DNA from: JBGQOJ01 sp052119585
GTDB taxonomy: Bacteria > Pseudomonadota > Alphaproteobacteria > Rhodobacterales > Rhodobacteraceae
Assembly: GCF_052119585.1 (NCBI RefSeq)
Contig: NZ_JBGQOJ010000008.1
Span: forward strand, 81,573 to 145,572
Reading direction: 5' to 3'
DNA length: 64,000 nt
The position numbers and the translations under genes were made by a program. The notes beneath the pieces are model-generated. The model saw only the letters and a list, made by a program, of their open reading frames with translations, made no database searches and was not told the DNA's origin. Of this stretch, positions 27,154 through 35,478 are shown one piece after another; within the stretch, counting starts at the first letter, position 1; every line of letters begins with the position of its first letter.

Positions 27154-28476
27154 TCAATTTTGCGCATTGTTGAGCGTCAAGCCTCTGGTACGGGCAAGAA
27201 TGGCCTCGCGCACGGTATCATGGATTGCAGCAGGGAAGTTCGGCGGCAATGCCGCAGCGACGGCCTCAACGGCATCTTCGGCCCGCGCAGCGACATCCTC
27301 TATCAGACGGGTCGCACGGGTTTTCGAAAGCCCGGCGCGCATCCCGGACTGAACAAAATGCCGACCATGAACCTGATCAATCCGGTAGTGCCGCTGATCA
27401 CCGACCGACATGGCGAGCTTCATCTGTTTTCGCTCAATCTGACGCGCGATCAGGCTCGGTTGCGCTGAGAGAATGTCATAGAGTGGCGTCAGGCGGTATG
27501 AACCACCGGGACTGATAAACACGCTGAAATTCTTGGCGTGGCCGTCTGTCGCGCCCATCAGCCAGAAAATGATCTGGGCTTTGAAGAACATGTCCTGATC
27601 TTCTGTCGGCGAGTCGCTGCCGGTCAAAAAGCCAAGGATATCGACAACGCCTGGACCACCATCGCTTTGATATTTGAGGGTCGGCGGGACCGAGAGGGCT
27701 TGGCAGCAATCCTCTTGCGGCAGTCTGATCAACCGACCGTCCTTCGTCCAGCGGCGGTCGAAGCGTTCAATGACCAGCGCCTTGGTTTCCCCGAAGGTCT
27801 GGATGCGTGCATCATTGACCGGCAAGCCAAAGGCCTTGGCCAATTTCAAGCAATAGAATTCATTTTCGACACTGTCTGAAAGGTCGATGCCGTCCGGCAA
27901 CCTGCCGAGTTGCTTTTTGAACAGATGCGTCGTTGGCGTCGCGCCGTGTGGCCTAAGCCAGTTTCCGTCATGCCAAAGCAGCGCCGTCTTTTCCTGTGCG
28001 CCTGCCACCGAAATCCTGAAATCGTCGTCGCGGGTCAGGCCTAGCGGAGCCTGGCTCAATCCTTTCAGGATTTTCTCGATGGTGGTCTCATCGACAATCT
28101 CTCCTTTGATCGTGCCTGTGCTGTCGATCTCTTCATCGTCACCAGCCATGAATTGCAGTGCGCCGACGCAATCTCTGCCGATGATAGATAGCAGGCTGTA
28201 TGCATCAATGCCGCGCGCGCCGACTTTCTCGGCGACGCGCCGCCTAAGTGCGTCGGAGTCTGGCAGCAGGTTTTCAAAAACCGCGATCACGGGTTCACCG
28301 CGATAGGGTGTCTCGCGCAAGGGAAGGGAAAGGGAAACCGGTAGCGCATTGCTCCAGTCTAGCCAGTTTTGATGGTAGGTGAAGCTGATCGCGCCGCTGG
28401 TCTCCCGGCTGAGCGTTCCGACACGCCGGTTGTTAAGATAGACACGCAGCGGCACATAGCTTGGACGCCGTCCCAT
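27154..28476 (-). CDS. hipA: HipA-type serine/threonine kinase toxin
   Basis: The 440-residue kinase has the HipA N-terminal subdomain (YLNNRRVGTLSRE, then FENLLPDSDALRRR), a phosphate-binding-loop region with SVAGAQEKTALL, the catalytic ATDGHAKNFSV segment with the family aspartate, and LTPLYDILSA for metal binding. In E. coli the toxin phosphorylates glutamyl-tRNA synthetase and stops growth. It overlaps the stop of hipB by one base (TGATG). All key residues appear intact. Confidence 0.93.
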   Translation of the reverse strand: MGRRPSYVPLRVYLNNRRVGTLSRETSGAISFTYHQNWLDWSNALPVSLSLPLRETPYRGEPVIAVFENLLPDSDALRRRVAEKVGARGIDAYSLLSIIGRDCVGALQFMAGDDEEIDSTGTIKGEIVDETTIEKILKGLSQAPLGLTRDDDFRISVAGAQEKTALLWHDGNWLRPHGATPTTHLFKKQLGRLPDGIDLSDSVENEFYCLKLAKAFGLPVNDARIQTFGETKALVIERFDRRWTKDGRLIRLPQEDCCQALSVPPTLKYQSDGGPGVVDILGFLTGSDSPTEDQDMFFKAQIIFWLMGATDGHAKNFSVFISPGGSYRLTPLYDILSAQPSLIARQIERKQMKLAMSVGDQRHYRIDQVHGRHFVQSGMRAGLSKTRATRLIEDVAARAEDAVEAVAAALPPNFPAAIHDTVREAILARTRGLTLNNAQN

Positions 28477-28727
28477 CAGAACAACTCCTCTATGTCAGAT
28501 GCCGTCCCCTTTGAGCGCGATCCGATTGTGAATTCGAGGTCGAGGGCGGCCAGCACGGCAAGGATGGAATCCATCTTTGCGGGCGTGGCTCCGGTTTCGA
28601 TCAGGGAGATCGTCCCTTGGCGCAGTCCTGCGCGTTCGGCCAAATTCATCTGCGTCCAGCCACGCTTTTTTCGTGCGCGCTGGATGATGGTTCCGATTTG
28701 TTTCTGTGTACGGGCAAGGTCATTCAT
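28476..28727 (-). CDS. hipB: HipB-type antitoxin, XRE-family repressor
   Basis: The 83-residue XRE helix-turn-helix protein (about residues 12-68; MNLAERAGLRQGTISLIE) would neutralise HipA and repress the operon. It is the first gene of the hipBA unit. Four inverted repeats lie immediately upstream, the first only 9 bp from the start codon, as expected for autorepression. Confidence 0.92.
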   Translation of the reverse strand: MNDLARTQKQIGTIIQRARKKRGWTQMNLAERAGLRQGTISLIETGATPAKMDSILAVLAALDLEFTIGSRSKGTASDIEELF

Positions 28728-28735
28728 ATTTTTAA

Positions 28736-28834
28736 TATACGCTATGGCGTATAAGTTGTAAATATGCGCTGTAGCGTATAGCTAGTTTTTATACGGCGCA
28801 GCGTATATGCTAAATTTATACGCTATGACGTATA
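28736..28834. promoter_or_regulatory. array of four hipBA operators at an exact 27-bp period
   Basis: Four 18-bp inverted repeats of the form TATACGC-N4-GCGTATA occur at 28736-28753, 28763-28780, 28790-28807 and 28817-28834. Each is separated by 9 bp, so the starts are exactly 27 bp apart. The outer two share the TATG centre. Deviations are single bases in one arm (TATGCGC, TATACGG, ACGTATA). These are the likely HipB binding sites covering the promoter. Confidence 0.8.
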
Positions 28835-28998
28835 AATGAAAGCTGTGTCCCTGAAATACGGTGCCGTCAGGGAGCGATTTTCGGGTATCAGTTTGAGGGC
28901 TTTCGTCATCCTTTTTGGTGACGGTTTTGCGCTTGGGCTAGCAAATGGCCGTCACGCCCCCACCGACAAAGGCGGCGTTCTCGCCCTGTAACGCCTGT

Positions 28999-29874
28999 TC
29001 AAAGATTTGTGGCCGGTTCCAGAAGAGGAATGTGCTTTGCCCCGACAAGGCAGGCTGAAATACCAATAAAACCGAGTATCCCAACCGCATAATACCCGGG
29101 GTGGTTGGTCCAGCGGTTCGCCAGGAACCTGCGGCCAGATTCCAGCACGCCATGCGAAAGTTCTGATACGCAAATCACAATCGCTAGCAGAGCTATCAGC
29201 ACGACCAAATTATACCCCCGCCGACCAGTCAATGCTTCTCCCAACGCAAAGCCAAATCCAAGAAAAGTCATCGCCGGGAGAAGTGCTGGGCCATATCCAG
29301 TCCCCACGCCCAGAATGTAATTCATCAGTTGAGGTGGATCAGGAAACGCAGCGGTGAAGGCGGGCTGTAAGAGCCACCCCAGAAGCGCAACAGCAAGAAT
29401 TGGCACCGAGCCATATCGCGCGATAAGAGGCAGGACGGCGATCAATATCGCAAAAAGTGCGGCATAGATCAAAAGGATTTCGTTGAACCGACCCAGCCCC
29501 AATCCCAAAGTTGCGCGCCATGCTGAATCAAAGTCCAGACTGCCTGACGCAAGCGCGGCCAAGGACAGTAGGGCAGCGAGTGCCCAGCAAGTGATAAGTC
29601 GAGACGCCATTCGTTCTCTTACCGAACGAATGGTTCGCCCAGCCCGCAACTTCGACAGGTACGCGATCTCGATCATAGCACCAAAGAGAATTACAAAACC
29701 TGGTGTTGATAGGCGCGTCAAAGGAACCAGAACATGCACATCGGTTACGAACTGCACCTTGACGTGGTCTAGCATCGCCAAGACGACAGTGACGCCTTGA
29801 ATAGCATCAAGTGTTTCAAAACGAGTGGATTTAGTGGCCCGGGCTGTTCGCCGGGTAGCAGATACTTTTTCCAT
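28999..29874 (-). CDS. multi-pass membrane protein, OpgC/acyltransferase-3-like
   Basis: The product, about 291 residues from ATG 29874, has a short basic N-terminus, the LDAIQGVTVVLAMLDH motif reminiscent of OpgC-type acyltransferases, and eight or so further hydrophobic segments. It is shorter than usual OpgC proteins (about 370-390), so it may be truncated or a distinct relative. An in-frame start at 29955 would add a hydrophobic stretch. Function is uncertain. Confidence 0.55.
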   Translation of the reverse strand: MEKVSATRRTARATKSTRFETLDAIQGVTVVLAMLDHVKVQFVTDVHVLVPLTRLSTPGFVILFGAMIEIAYLSKLRAGRTIRSVRERMASRLITCWALAALLSLAALASGSLDFDSAWRATLGLGLGRFNEILLIYAALFAILIAVLPLIARYGSVPILAVALLGWLLQPAFTAAFPDPPQLMNYILGVGTGYGPALLPAMTFLGFGFALGEALTGRRGYNLVVLIALLAIVICVSELSHGVLESGRRFLANRWTNHPGYYAVGILGFIGISACLVGAKHIPLLEPATNL

Positions 29875-30071
29875 TCTTTTATTTACGTTGATTACTGGCA
29901 ATTTCTCAAATGCCCAGATGGACAGCAAGACGATCATCGGGATCGCGCTCTGCACCCAGTCCGAAGGTGATCAAGGCTTTGCATTTGGGATCACTGATGG
30001 CTGAGTAATGCGGCTGTTTGATGCTCGACTGAATGTCGGTATAGGCTAAGGTTTGCGGCCACTTTCGGCAG

Positions 30072-31388
30072 TTATGCTCGTGGGCAGTGCGGGTGATAGT
30101 CATCAATGATGATCGGGTGGCTATGTGATCGGCCATTTTGAACATGAGGGTGATCTTCTGGGAGGTCATGATGGGTATGTTCAATCGTCCCATTATCGTC
30201 TTGCGTCCAAAGAATGACGCCGCCCACCATCCCGGCAGCGGCCAGCAATGAAAGCAGGGCAAACGCAATCGTTGGCCCAGCAATAGTCATCAGCCACCCT
30301 GCCAGTGGATAGGTGACAAGCCAGCAGGCATGTGAAAGTGCGAACTGGGCTGCATAGACGGCAGGTCGGTCTTCGGCATGCGCGGATCGTTTTAGCAACC
30401 GCCCCGATGGGGTCAGCACGACCGAATACCCGACCCCGATGACGAGCCAGCCCGCAAGAAGCGAAACCCATTCGATGCCATAAACCAGCGACATGAAAGA
30501 CAGGCCCAGCAGCGATGTGACCAGCACCGCTGCCCCGCCAATCATCATGGGGCGGTCTGGACGGTTGTCCAGCAAACGGGGCAACAGGAGGGCCGCCAAC
30601 ATGGACCCACCGCCAAATGCCCCCAAGGCAAGGGCGACCTGCGCGTCGCCAAGGCCCAGATCGGACCGCACCAATACCACCGTATTCACCAAAACCATCG
30701 CACCGGCTGCCGCTGCGGCAATATTGAGAGACAAAAGCCCGCGCAGGCGAGGCGTTGCGAGGTAGATCCGCATACCCCGTGTTGTGCGGTCATAGATGCC
30801 CCTCGGGGCCGTTGGTTGCGGGCTGGGCAGTGGAACAGACACCACCAGAAAGGCCGAGCCAACGAACCCGATGACTGTGCCGAGAAACAGCGCGTGATAG
30901 CTGACAAGGGTGAGCAAGACTGCGGCCAGTATCGGGCTGATGATGTTCTCAAGGTCGTAGGCCAGTCGCGAGAGTGACAAGGCGCGTGTGTAGCGGTCTT
31001 CCTCTGGCAGGATGTCAGGAATGGTTGCCTGAAAGGTCGGGGTGAAGGCGGCAGAGGCGGATTGAAGCACGAAGATCAGGATATAGACCTGCCAAACCTC
31101 GCTGACGAAGGGCAGGCAAAGCGCCACTGCGGCACGGATCAGATCAAGGCTGACCAGCATCCCACGCCGTGGCCAGCGACTGGCGAAAGCCCCCGCAATG
31201 GGGGCGATGCCGACATACGCAATCATCTTGATCGTGAAAACCGTACCCAGAACCAAACCAGCCCGTTCGCCTGACAGATCATAGGCCAAAAGCCCCAGCG
31301 CGATGGTGGCAAGCCCGGTGCCAAGCAGGGCGACGACTTGGGCCAGAAACAGGTGGCGATAGGTGCGGTCTGCAAGGACGGAAAACAT
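30072..31388 (-). CDS. MFS exporter with His-rich C-terminus (probable metal efflux)
   Basis: The 438-residue protein has 12 predicted membrane helices. The cytoplasmic tail (about residues 400-438) holds about ten histidines in HTHH, HPH, HSH and HPHC clusters. Such tails occur on nickel/cobalt exporters of the NreB type. It is 9 nt downstream of a CsoR/RcnR-family metal sensor gene with GAGGGA in front of its start. Ni(II) or Co(II) efflux is likely; Cu or Zn cannot be excluded. Confidence 0.82.
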   Translation of the reverse strand: MFSVLADRTYRHLFLAQVVALLGTGLATIALGLLAYDLSGERAGLVLGTVFTIKMIAYVGIAPIAGAFASRWPRRGMLVSLDLIRAAVALCLPFVSEVWQVYILIFVLQSASAAFTPTFQATIPDILPEEDRYTRALSLSRLAYDLENIISPILAAVLLTLVSYHALFLGTVIGFVGSAFLVVSVPLPSPQPTAPRGIYDRTTRGMRIYLATPRLRGLLSLNIAAAAAGAMVLVNTVVLVRSDLGLGDAQVALALGAFGGGSMLAALLLPRLLDNRPDRPMMIGGAAVLVTSLLGLSFMSLVYGIEWVSLLAGWLVIGVGYSVVLTPSGRLLKRSAHAEDRPAVYAAQFALSHACWLVTYPLAGWLMTIAGPTIAFALLSLLAAAGMVGGVILWTQDDNGTIEHTHHDLPEDHPHVQNGRSHSHPIIIDDYHPHCPRA

Positions 31389-31397
31389 GGTGGTCCC

Positions 31398-31670
31398 TCA
31401 AAGATACTTGGTGATTGCCTTGAATTCCTCCACTGCAGATATGTCGCCTGAGTCGGTGAATGCCTTATCAAGGCAATGATCAATATGGTCATGGATCAAA
31501 GTGCGTTTGGCCTGCACAATGGCTTTTTCCACCGCGTGAAGCTGCTGGGCAATATCGTTGCATGATTTGCCGTCTTCAATCATCGCAATTACGCTGAGAA
31601 GGTGGCCATTGGCACGTTTCAGCCGCTTTGCGATCTCGGTGTGAGTTGCATGAATGTGATGTTCTGACAT
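31398..31670 (-). CDS. CsoR/RcnR/DmeR-family metal-sensing repressor
   Basis: The 90-residue all-helical regulator has a His-rich N-terminus (MSEHHIHATH) and the family fingerprint C37, H62 and C66. This C-H-C spacing is that of CsoR/InrS, whereas RcnR has histidine at the last place. A C/G-tract operator lies directly upstream. It precedes the His-tailed MFS exporter, so it likely derepresses this gene when metal binds. Nickel, cobalt or copper are all possible. Confidence 0.85.
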   Translation of the reverse strand: MSEHHIHATHTEIAKRLKRANGHLLSVIAMIEDGKSCNDIAQQLHAVEKAIVQAKRTLIHDHIDHCLDKAFTDSGDISAVEEFKAITKYL

Positions 31671-31682
31671 AGACAAATCATA

Positions 31683-31697
31683 ACCCCCCCGGGGGGA
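31683..31697. promoter_or_regulatory. G/C-tract operator of the CsoR/RcnR-type regulator
   Basis: A run of seven C followed by six G (31684-31696), flanked by A/T, lies 13 nt upstream of the regulator start. CsoR/RcnR-family repressors bind G-tract dyads of this type. It also faces the hupE-like remnant on the plus strand, so it once served two directions. Confidence 0.65.
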
Positions 31698-31698
31698 T

Positions 31699-31836
31699 AT
31701 GGCAATGGTCCTGCTGGCGTCACTCGGCTTCGCTACCACGACCTATGCCCACGCAGTTACCGAGGGGGATAAGAGCTAAATCCAGGAAGTCAGCGGCATG
31801 AAGATGATCCCCTTCATGTCTCTGGGGTCCATCCGA
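31699..31836 (+). pseudogene. hupE/ureJ-like remnant (N-terminal fragment with nonsense mutation)
   Basis: The plus strand reads a signal-like start (MAMVLLASLGFATTTYAHA), then VTEGDKS, a TAA stop at 31777-31779, then IQEVSGMKMIPFMSLGS in the same frame. Intact HupE/UreJ-family membrane proteins read AHAVTEGDKGYIQE, so the tyrosine codon has become TAA. The frame ends at the puuB-like stop, and the rest of the protein is gone. Family members are putative Ni or Co permeases, which fits the adjacent metal sensor and exporter. Confidence 0.65.
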
Positions 31837-33147
31837 CTACACACCCAAGCGGTCGCGTAGCGCATAGTACCACGAGCCGACCATCGAATACGGCACGCGG
31901 AATATCCGACCGCCAGGAAAGGGATACCAGGGCACCTTTGCAAACACGTCAAAGCGGGTTTTGTCCCCGTCGATGGCTTGGGCAAGAATCTTGCCAAAGG
32001 TGTGGGATCCAGTGACGCCATGGCCGGAATAGCCATGCGAGAAGTAGGTGTTGGCGCCCAAGCGCCCCAACTGCGGAACCCGACTGAACGACAGGGCGAA
32101 ATTCCCGCTCCAGGCGAAGTCGACCTTGACGCCTTTCAGGCCTGGGTAGACCTTTTCCATCGCCGGGCGCAGCTTGGCCTCTACATCTCTGGGGTCGGTG
32201 CCGCCATAGACCGTGCCGCCGCCAAAGATCAGCCGCTTGTCAGCCGTCAGGCGAAAGTAATCCAGAATATAACGCACATCCTCGACGCATTTGTCAGTTG
32301 GCAGCAGGTCGTTTGCGCGGGTATCGCCCAAGGGTTCCGTCGCCATCATCTGCGTTGAAACCGGCATGACCCGGTCCGTCAAAGCCGGCACGACATGGCC
32401 CAGATAGGCATTCCCGCACAGCACCAATGTGCTGCAGGTCATCGTGCCGCCGACGGTTTTCACCACAGGTTTGGCAGTATCGGTATCGCAATCAATTACA
32501 GGGGATTGTTCGTAGATCACGCCGCCCAGTTTCTCGAACGCGGCTGCCTCTCCCAGACACAAGTTCAACGGGTGCATATGACCGCCAGTGTGGTCGATCA
32601 TGCCGCCTTCATAAAGGTCCGATCCGACATGCTCGCGCAGTTGTGCCTTATCCAGCATTTCCTGGTTGTTGATGCCGTAACTGGCCCAAAGTGCCCGCCG
32701 TGCCTCTAGTTCCTTCATATGCGCAGAGGTGAGTCCGGTGAAGATATTGCCGGGTTTCAGGTCGCACAGGATGTTATACGTCTTGACCCGCTCGCGGATG
32801 ATCTCGCCGCCTTCCTGCACCAGACCAGCGACAAAATTCGCGGTATCCTGGCCGTATCGTTTCTTGATCGTCTGCAGGCTGGCGTTCAGCCCGTTGACGA
32901 TCTGCCCGCCATTGCGCCCAGACGCCCCCCAACCAACGCGCGCCCCTTCGAGGATGGCGACACTATAGCCTTTTTCGGCCAGATGAAGCCCCGTTGACAG
33001 CCCGCTGTATCCTGCGCCGACGATGCAGATATCAACCTGTTGATCGCCTTTTAGCGCGGCACGTTCCGGCGAGGGATTGGCACTTGCGGCATAATAGCTG
33101 GTTGTGTGTTCGGTCTGGCCATTTCTCGCAAAGGTTTCGATGGCCAT
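31837..33147 (-). CDS. FAD-dependent oxidoreductase, PuuB-like (gamma-glutamylputrescine oxidase)
   Basis: The 436-residue flavoprotein has the FAD-binding motif GAGYSGLSTGLHLAEKG (about residue 42) followed by GWGASGRNGGQ, typical of the DAO/PuuB group. It is preceded by a glutamine-synthetase-like gene with a one-base overlap (TAATG). In the puu pathway, PuuB oxidises gamma-glutamylputrescine to the aldehyde. The other pathway genes (puuC, puuD, puuP) are not in the window, so the exact amine is inferred. Confidence 0.8.
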   Translation of the reverse strand: MAIETFARNGQTEHTTSYYAASANPSPERAALKGDQQVDICIVGAGYSGLSTGLHLAEKGYSVAILEGARVGWGASGRNGGQIVNGLNASLQTIKKRYGQDTANFVAGLVQEGGEIIRERVKTYNILCDLKPGNIFTGLTSAHMKELEARRALWASYGINNQEMLDKAQLREHVGSDLYEGGMIDHTGGHMHPLNLCLGEAAAFEKLGGVIYEQSPVIDCDTDTAKPVVKTVGGTMTCSTLVLCGNAYLGHVVPALTDRVMPVSTQMMATEPLGDTRANDLLPTDKCVEDVRYILDYFRLTADKRLIFGGGTVYGGTDPRDVEAKLRPAMEKVYPGLKGVKVDFAWSGNFALSFSRVPQLGRLGANTYFSHGYSGHGVTGSHTFGKILAQAIDGDKTRFDVFAKVPWYPFPGGRIFRVPYSMVGSWYYALRDRLGV

Positions 33148-34496
33148 TACACGGTCTCCAGATAGCTGTCGTATTCAAAATCAGTGACATAGCGCGAGAA
33201 CCGCTTCAGTTCCTGCATCTTGCACTCGACAAGCATGGTTTGCAGCCGTTTGGAAAACACGTTCTGCACGTTCTTCCCTGTGCGGAACGCCTGAATCGCG
33301 GTGGCCCAGTCAAGGGGAAGGTGGTCAAGCTTTTGGCTATAGGCGTCGCCGACGATGGGAGCGGCAGGTTCCATCCTGCCTTCGATCCCGACCAAGGCGC
33401 CGCCCAGAATGCTGCCCAGAACCAGATAGGGGTTGGCATCGGCGCCCGCCACGCGGTGTTCAATCCGGCGGGCCTTGTGGCTGCCACCCGGAATGCGGAT
33501 TGCGGCGGTGCGGTTCTCATAGCCCCAAGCAACACTGGTGGGCGCATGCGCACCCGGCAACAAGCGTCGATAGGAGTTCTGATGAGGGGCGAATGTCAGG
33601 GTGTTTTCCTGCATCGTTTCCAGCAGGCCCGCCACGGCATTCAGCATCAATGGCGTCCCGTCATCGCCGCCATTGTCAAACAGGTTGACGCCGTTTTCAT
33701 CAACAAGGCTGAAGTGGACGTGAAAGCCGCTGCCTGATCTGTCGCCATATGGCTTGGCCATAAAAGTTGCAGCCAGCCCATGTTTGCGCGCGATGCCGCG
33801 CACCAATCGTTTGAACAGCACAGCGTCATCGGCAGCCTGTAGCGGGTCCGCGACATGGACCATGTTAATTTCAAACTGACCGGCGCCGTTTTCGGAAATA
33901 GCAGCATCGGCCGGAATGCCCTGTTCGTGACAGGCGTCATAGACATCATTCAGGAAAGCATCGAAATGCTGCAATTCATCCAGCGACAGTGCCCCGTCAG
34001 AATCCAGCCGCTTGCCAGTAACCGGGGAACATGGGGGTTGGGGCTGCGCCTCACTCGGGTCGCAAATGTAGAACTCCAGTTCAGTTGCCACAACCGGCGT
34101 CAAACCCAGCGCCTTGTAACGATCAACGATGTTGGACAGCGCATGCCGGGGATCACCGGGAAACGGCTTGCCATCTTCTGTTCCCATCCAGAACATCACA
34201 AGCGCTGAAGGCCTACTGGTCCAGTTGACCAGAACGATCGGTCGCCCGGTGTAATCACAGATCCCGTCAGCATCCCCGGTCTCGAACACCAGTTCGTTGT
34301 TTTCGATGTCTTCGCCCCAGACATCGACGCTCAGCACCGAAAGCGGCATGCGTAGCCCGCCGTCCATGATTTCCTTGGCCTTTTCGATCGGCAAACGCTT
34401 GCCCCGCATCGCGCCGTTAAGATCACATACGCAAGCGAACACGGATTCAATTTCAGGCCGCTCTTGCAGCCATTTTCTGATGTTACTCGTCGTCAT
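33147..34496 (-). CDS. glutamine synthetase family protein, PuuA-like (gamma-glutamylpolyamine synthetase)
   Basis: The product, about 449 residues from ATG 34496 (GGAAGGA 9 nt upstream), has the glutamine-synthetase catalytic domain. Visible motifs are the metal-binding NGAGQFEINMVH, SGFHVHFSL, and APTSVAWGYENRTAAIRIPG. The lack of the GlnA adenylylation tail region and its coupling to a PuuB-like gene support gamma-glutamylation of an amine rather than ammonia assimilation. A longer frame to 34610 has no family similarity. Confidence 0.82.
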   Translation of the reverse strand: MTTSNIRKWLQERPEIESVFACVCDLNGAMRGKRLPIEKAKEIMDGGLRMPLSVLSVDVWGEDIENNELVFETGDADGICDYTGRPIVLVNWTSRPSALVMFWMGTEDGKPFPGDPRHALSNIVDRYKALGLTPVVATELEFYICDPSEAQPQPPCSPVTGKRLDSDGALSLDELQHFDAFLNDVYDACHEQGIPADAAISENGAGQFEINMVHVADPLQAADDAVLFKRLVRGIARKHGLAATFMAKPYGDRSGSGFHVHFSLVDENGVNLFDNGGDDGTPLMLNAVAGLLETMQENTLTFAPHQNSYRRLLPGAHAPTSVAWGYENRTAAIRIPGGSHKARRIEHRVAGADANPYLVLGSILGGALVGIEGRMEPAAPIVGDAYSQKLDHLPLDWATAIQAFRTGKNVQNVFSKRLQTMLVECKMQELKRFSRYVTDFEYDSYLETV

Positions 34497-34757
34497 TTCC
34501 AGAAAATCCTTCCGCGGGGCGATCCGCATTGGTTCGACACCCGGCGCACAGAGGGCGCAGCGGTACGCTGATAGCACAAGGATAATATGCCGTAAGGTGA
34601 AATGAAACAAATATTGGTGAACGCCGTGTTGCCCCCCATGTAAGCCGGAAGATCGTGGCCTGCGAAAGAAAATGACGCGTTGATTCTCGTCAGCGACGTC
34701 GCGCCACTGATGCGAGATGATTTCCCTTGGATTGGTCCGATCAATTGGGGATTTCCG

Positions 34758-35460
34758 ATGTCAATCGAAGAGCGTTCGACACAGGCAAGCAGAATACCCT
34801 CATCGGCGCTGGCCGCCTTTTTTTTTCGTCCTCACTTTTCTGATCACCTGGGCACTGATCGGAACCTATATTTTTCTCCCGGACATGGCAGCCGCTACCT
34901 TTGGCGAGATCAGCGGGTCACATCCAGTCTTCTGCCTTGCAACCTGGTCACCGGCGATCGCGGCCTTTTTGGTGGTGTTTCTCCACTCTGGCCGATCCGG
35001 CATCCGGGATTTCCTGTACCGGCTTTTTGTGGCGATGCTCTGTGGGTTGCGTGATGCAGGGTTCCAGATTGTCGCCCCGTCGCGCTTTGGCTATCTGCGC
35101 AGCGCTTTTCCCGAGCATGCATCGCCTGCGCATCAGGCGGATGTGCTTGTGGAGTTACTCGACCATCTCGGCCTCGCGCGGATCGCGGTGGTGGGGGGCT
35201 CGGCGGGGGCGCTCACGGCGGCCGAATTCGGCCTGCGCCATCCCGACCGCTGTTCACATCTGGCGCTGATCGTGCCGACGCTGATCCTGTCCTGCGAGGA
35301 TGATCTTTTCGGCACTGCCGCAACAGCGCGACTGCTGGCCGGACGCATCCCCGGTGCGCGTCTTGTGGTCCATCCTGACGGCGGTCACATCTGGCTGGGC
35401 CGTGATCCCGACCTAACGCGGCAGATCGCGGATTTCATCATGCGGACTGCGCGTCCCTGA
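34758..35460 (+). pseudogene. chimeric broken gene: CPBP-like membrane N-terminus joined to an internally deleted alpha/beta hydrolase
   Basis: ATG 34758 opens a frame (MSIEERSTQASRIPSSALAA) that continues as a CPBP-protease-like membrane region (VLTFLITWALIGTYIF onward) only if one T is removed from the T9 run at 34818-34826. Near residue YRLF (about 35030) the sequence becomes an alpha/beta hydrolase: a GGSAGAL nucleophile elbow, then a jump from SHLALIVPT to LILSCEDDLFG that skips the cap and central part, then GGHIWLGRD. So one frameshift and two deletion junctions are visible. A downstream frame is intact to 35460. Confidence 0.65.
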
Positions 35461-35478
35461 TCATTCGAGGAGAACCCG

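Noticed and set aside
28736..28834. CRISPR array reading of the 27-bp periodic repeats upstream of hipB
   Set aside because: The units are palindromic 18-mers with 9-bp gaps and no unique spacers or cas genes; operators explain them.
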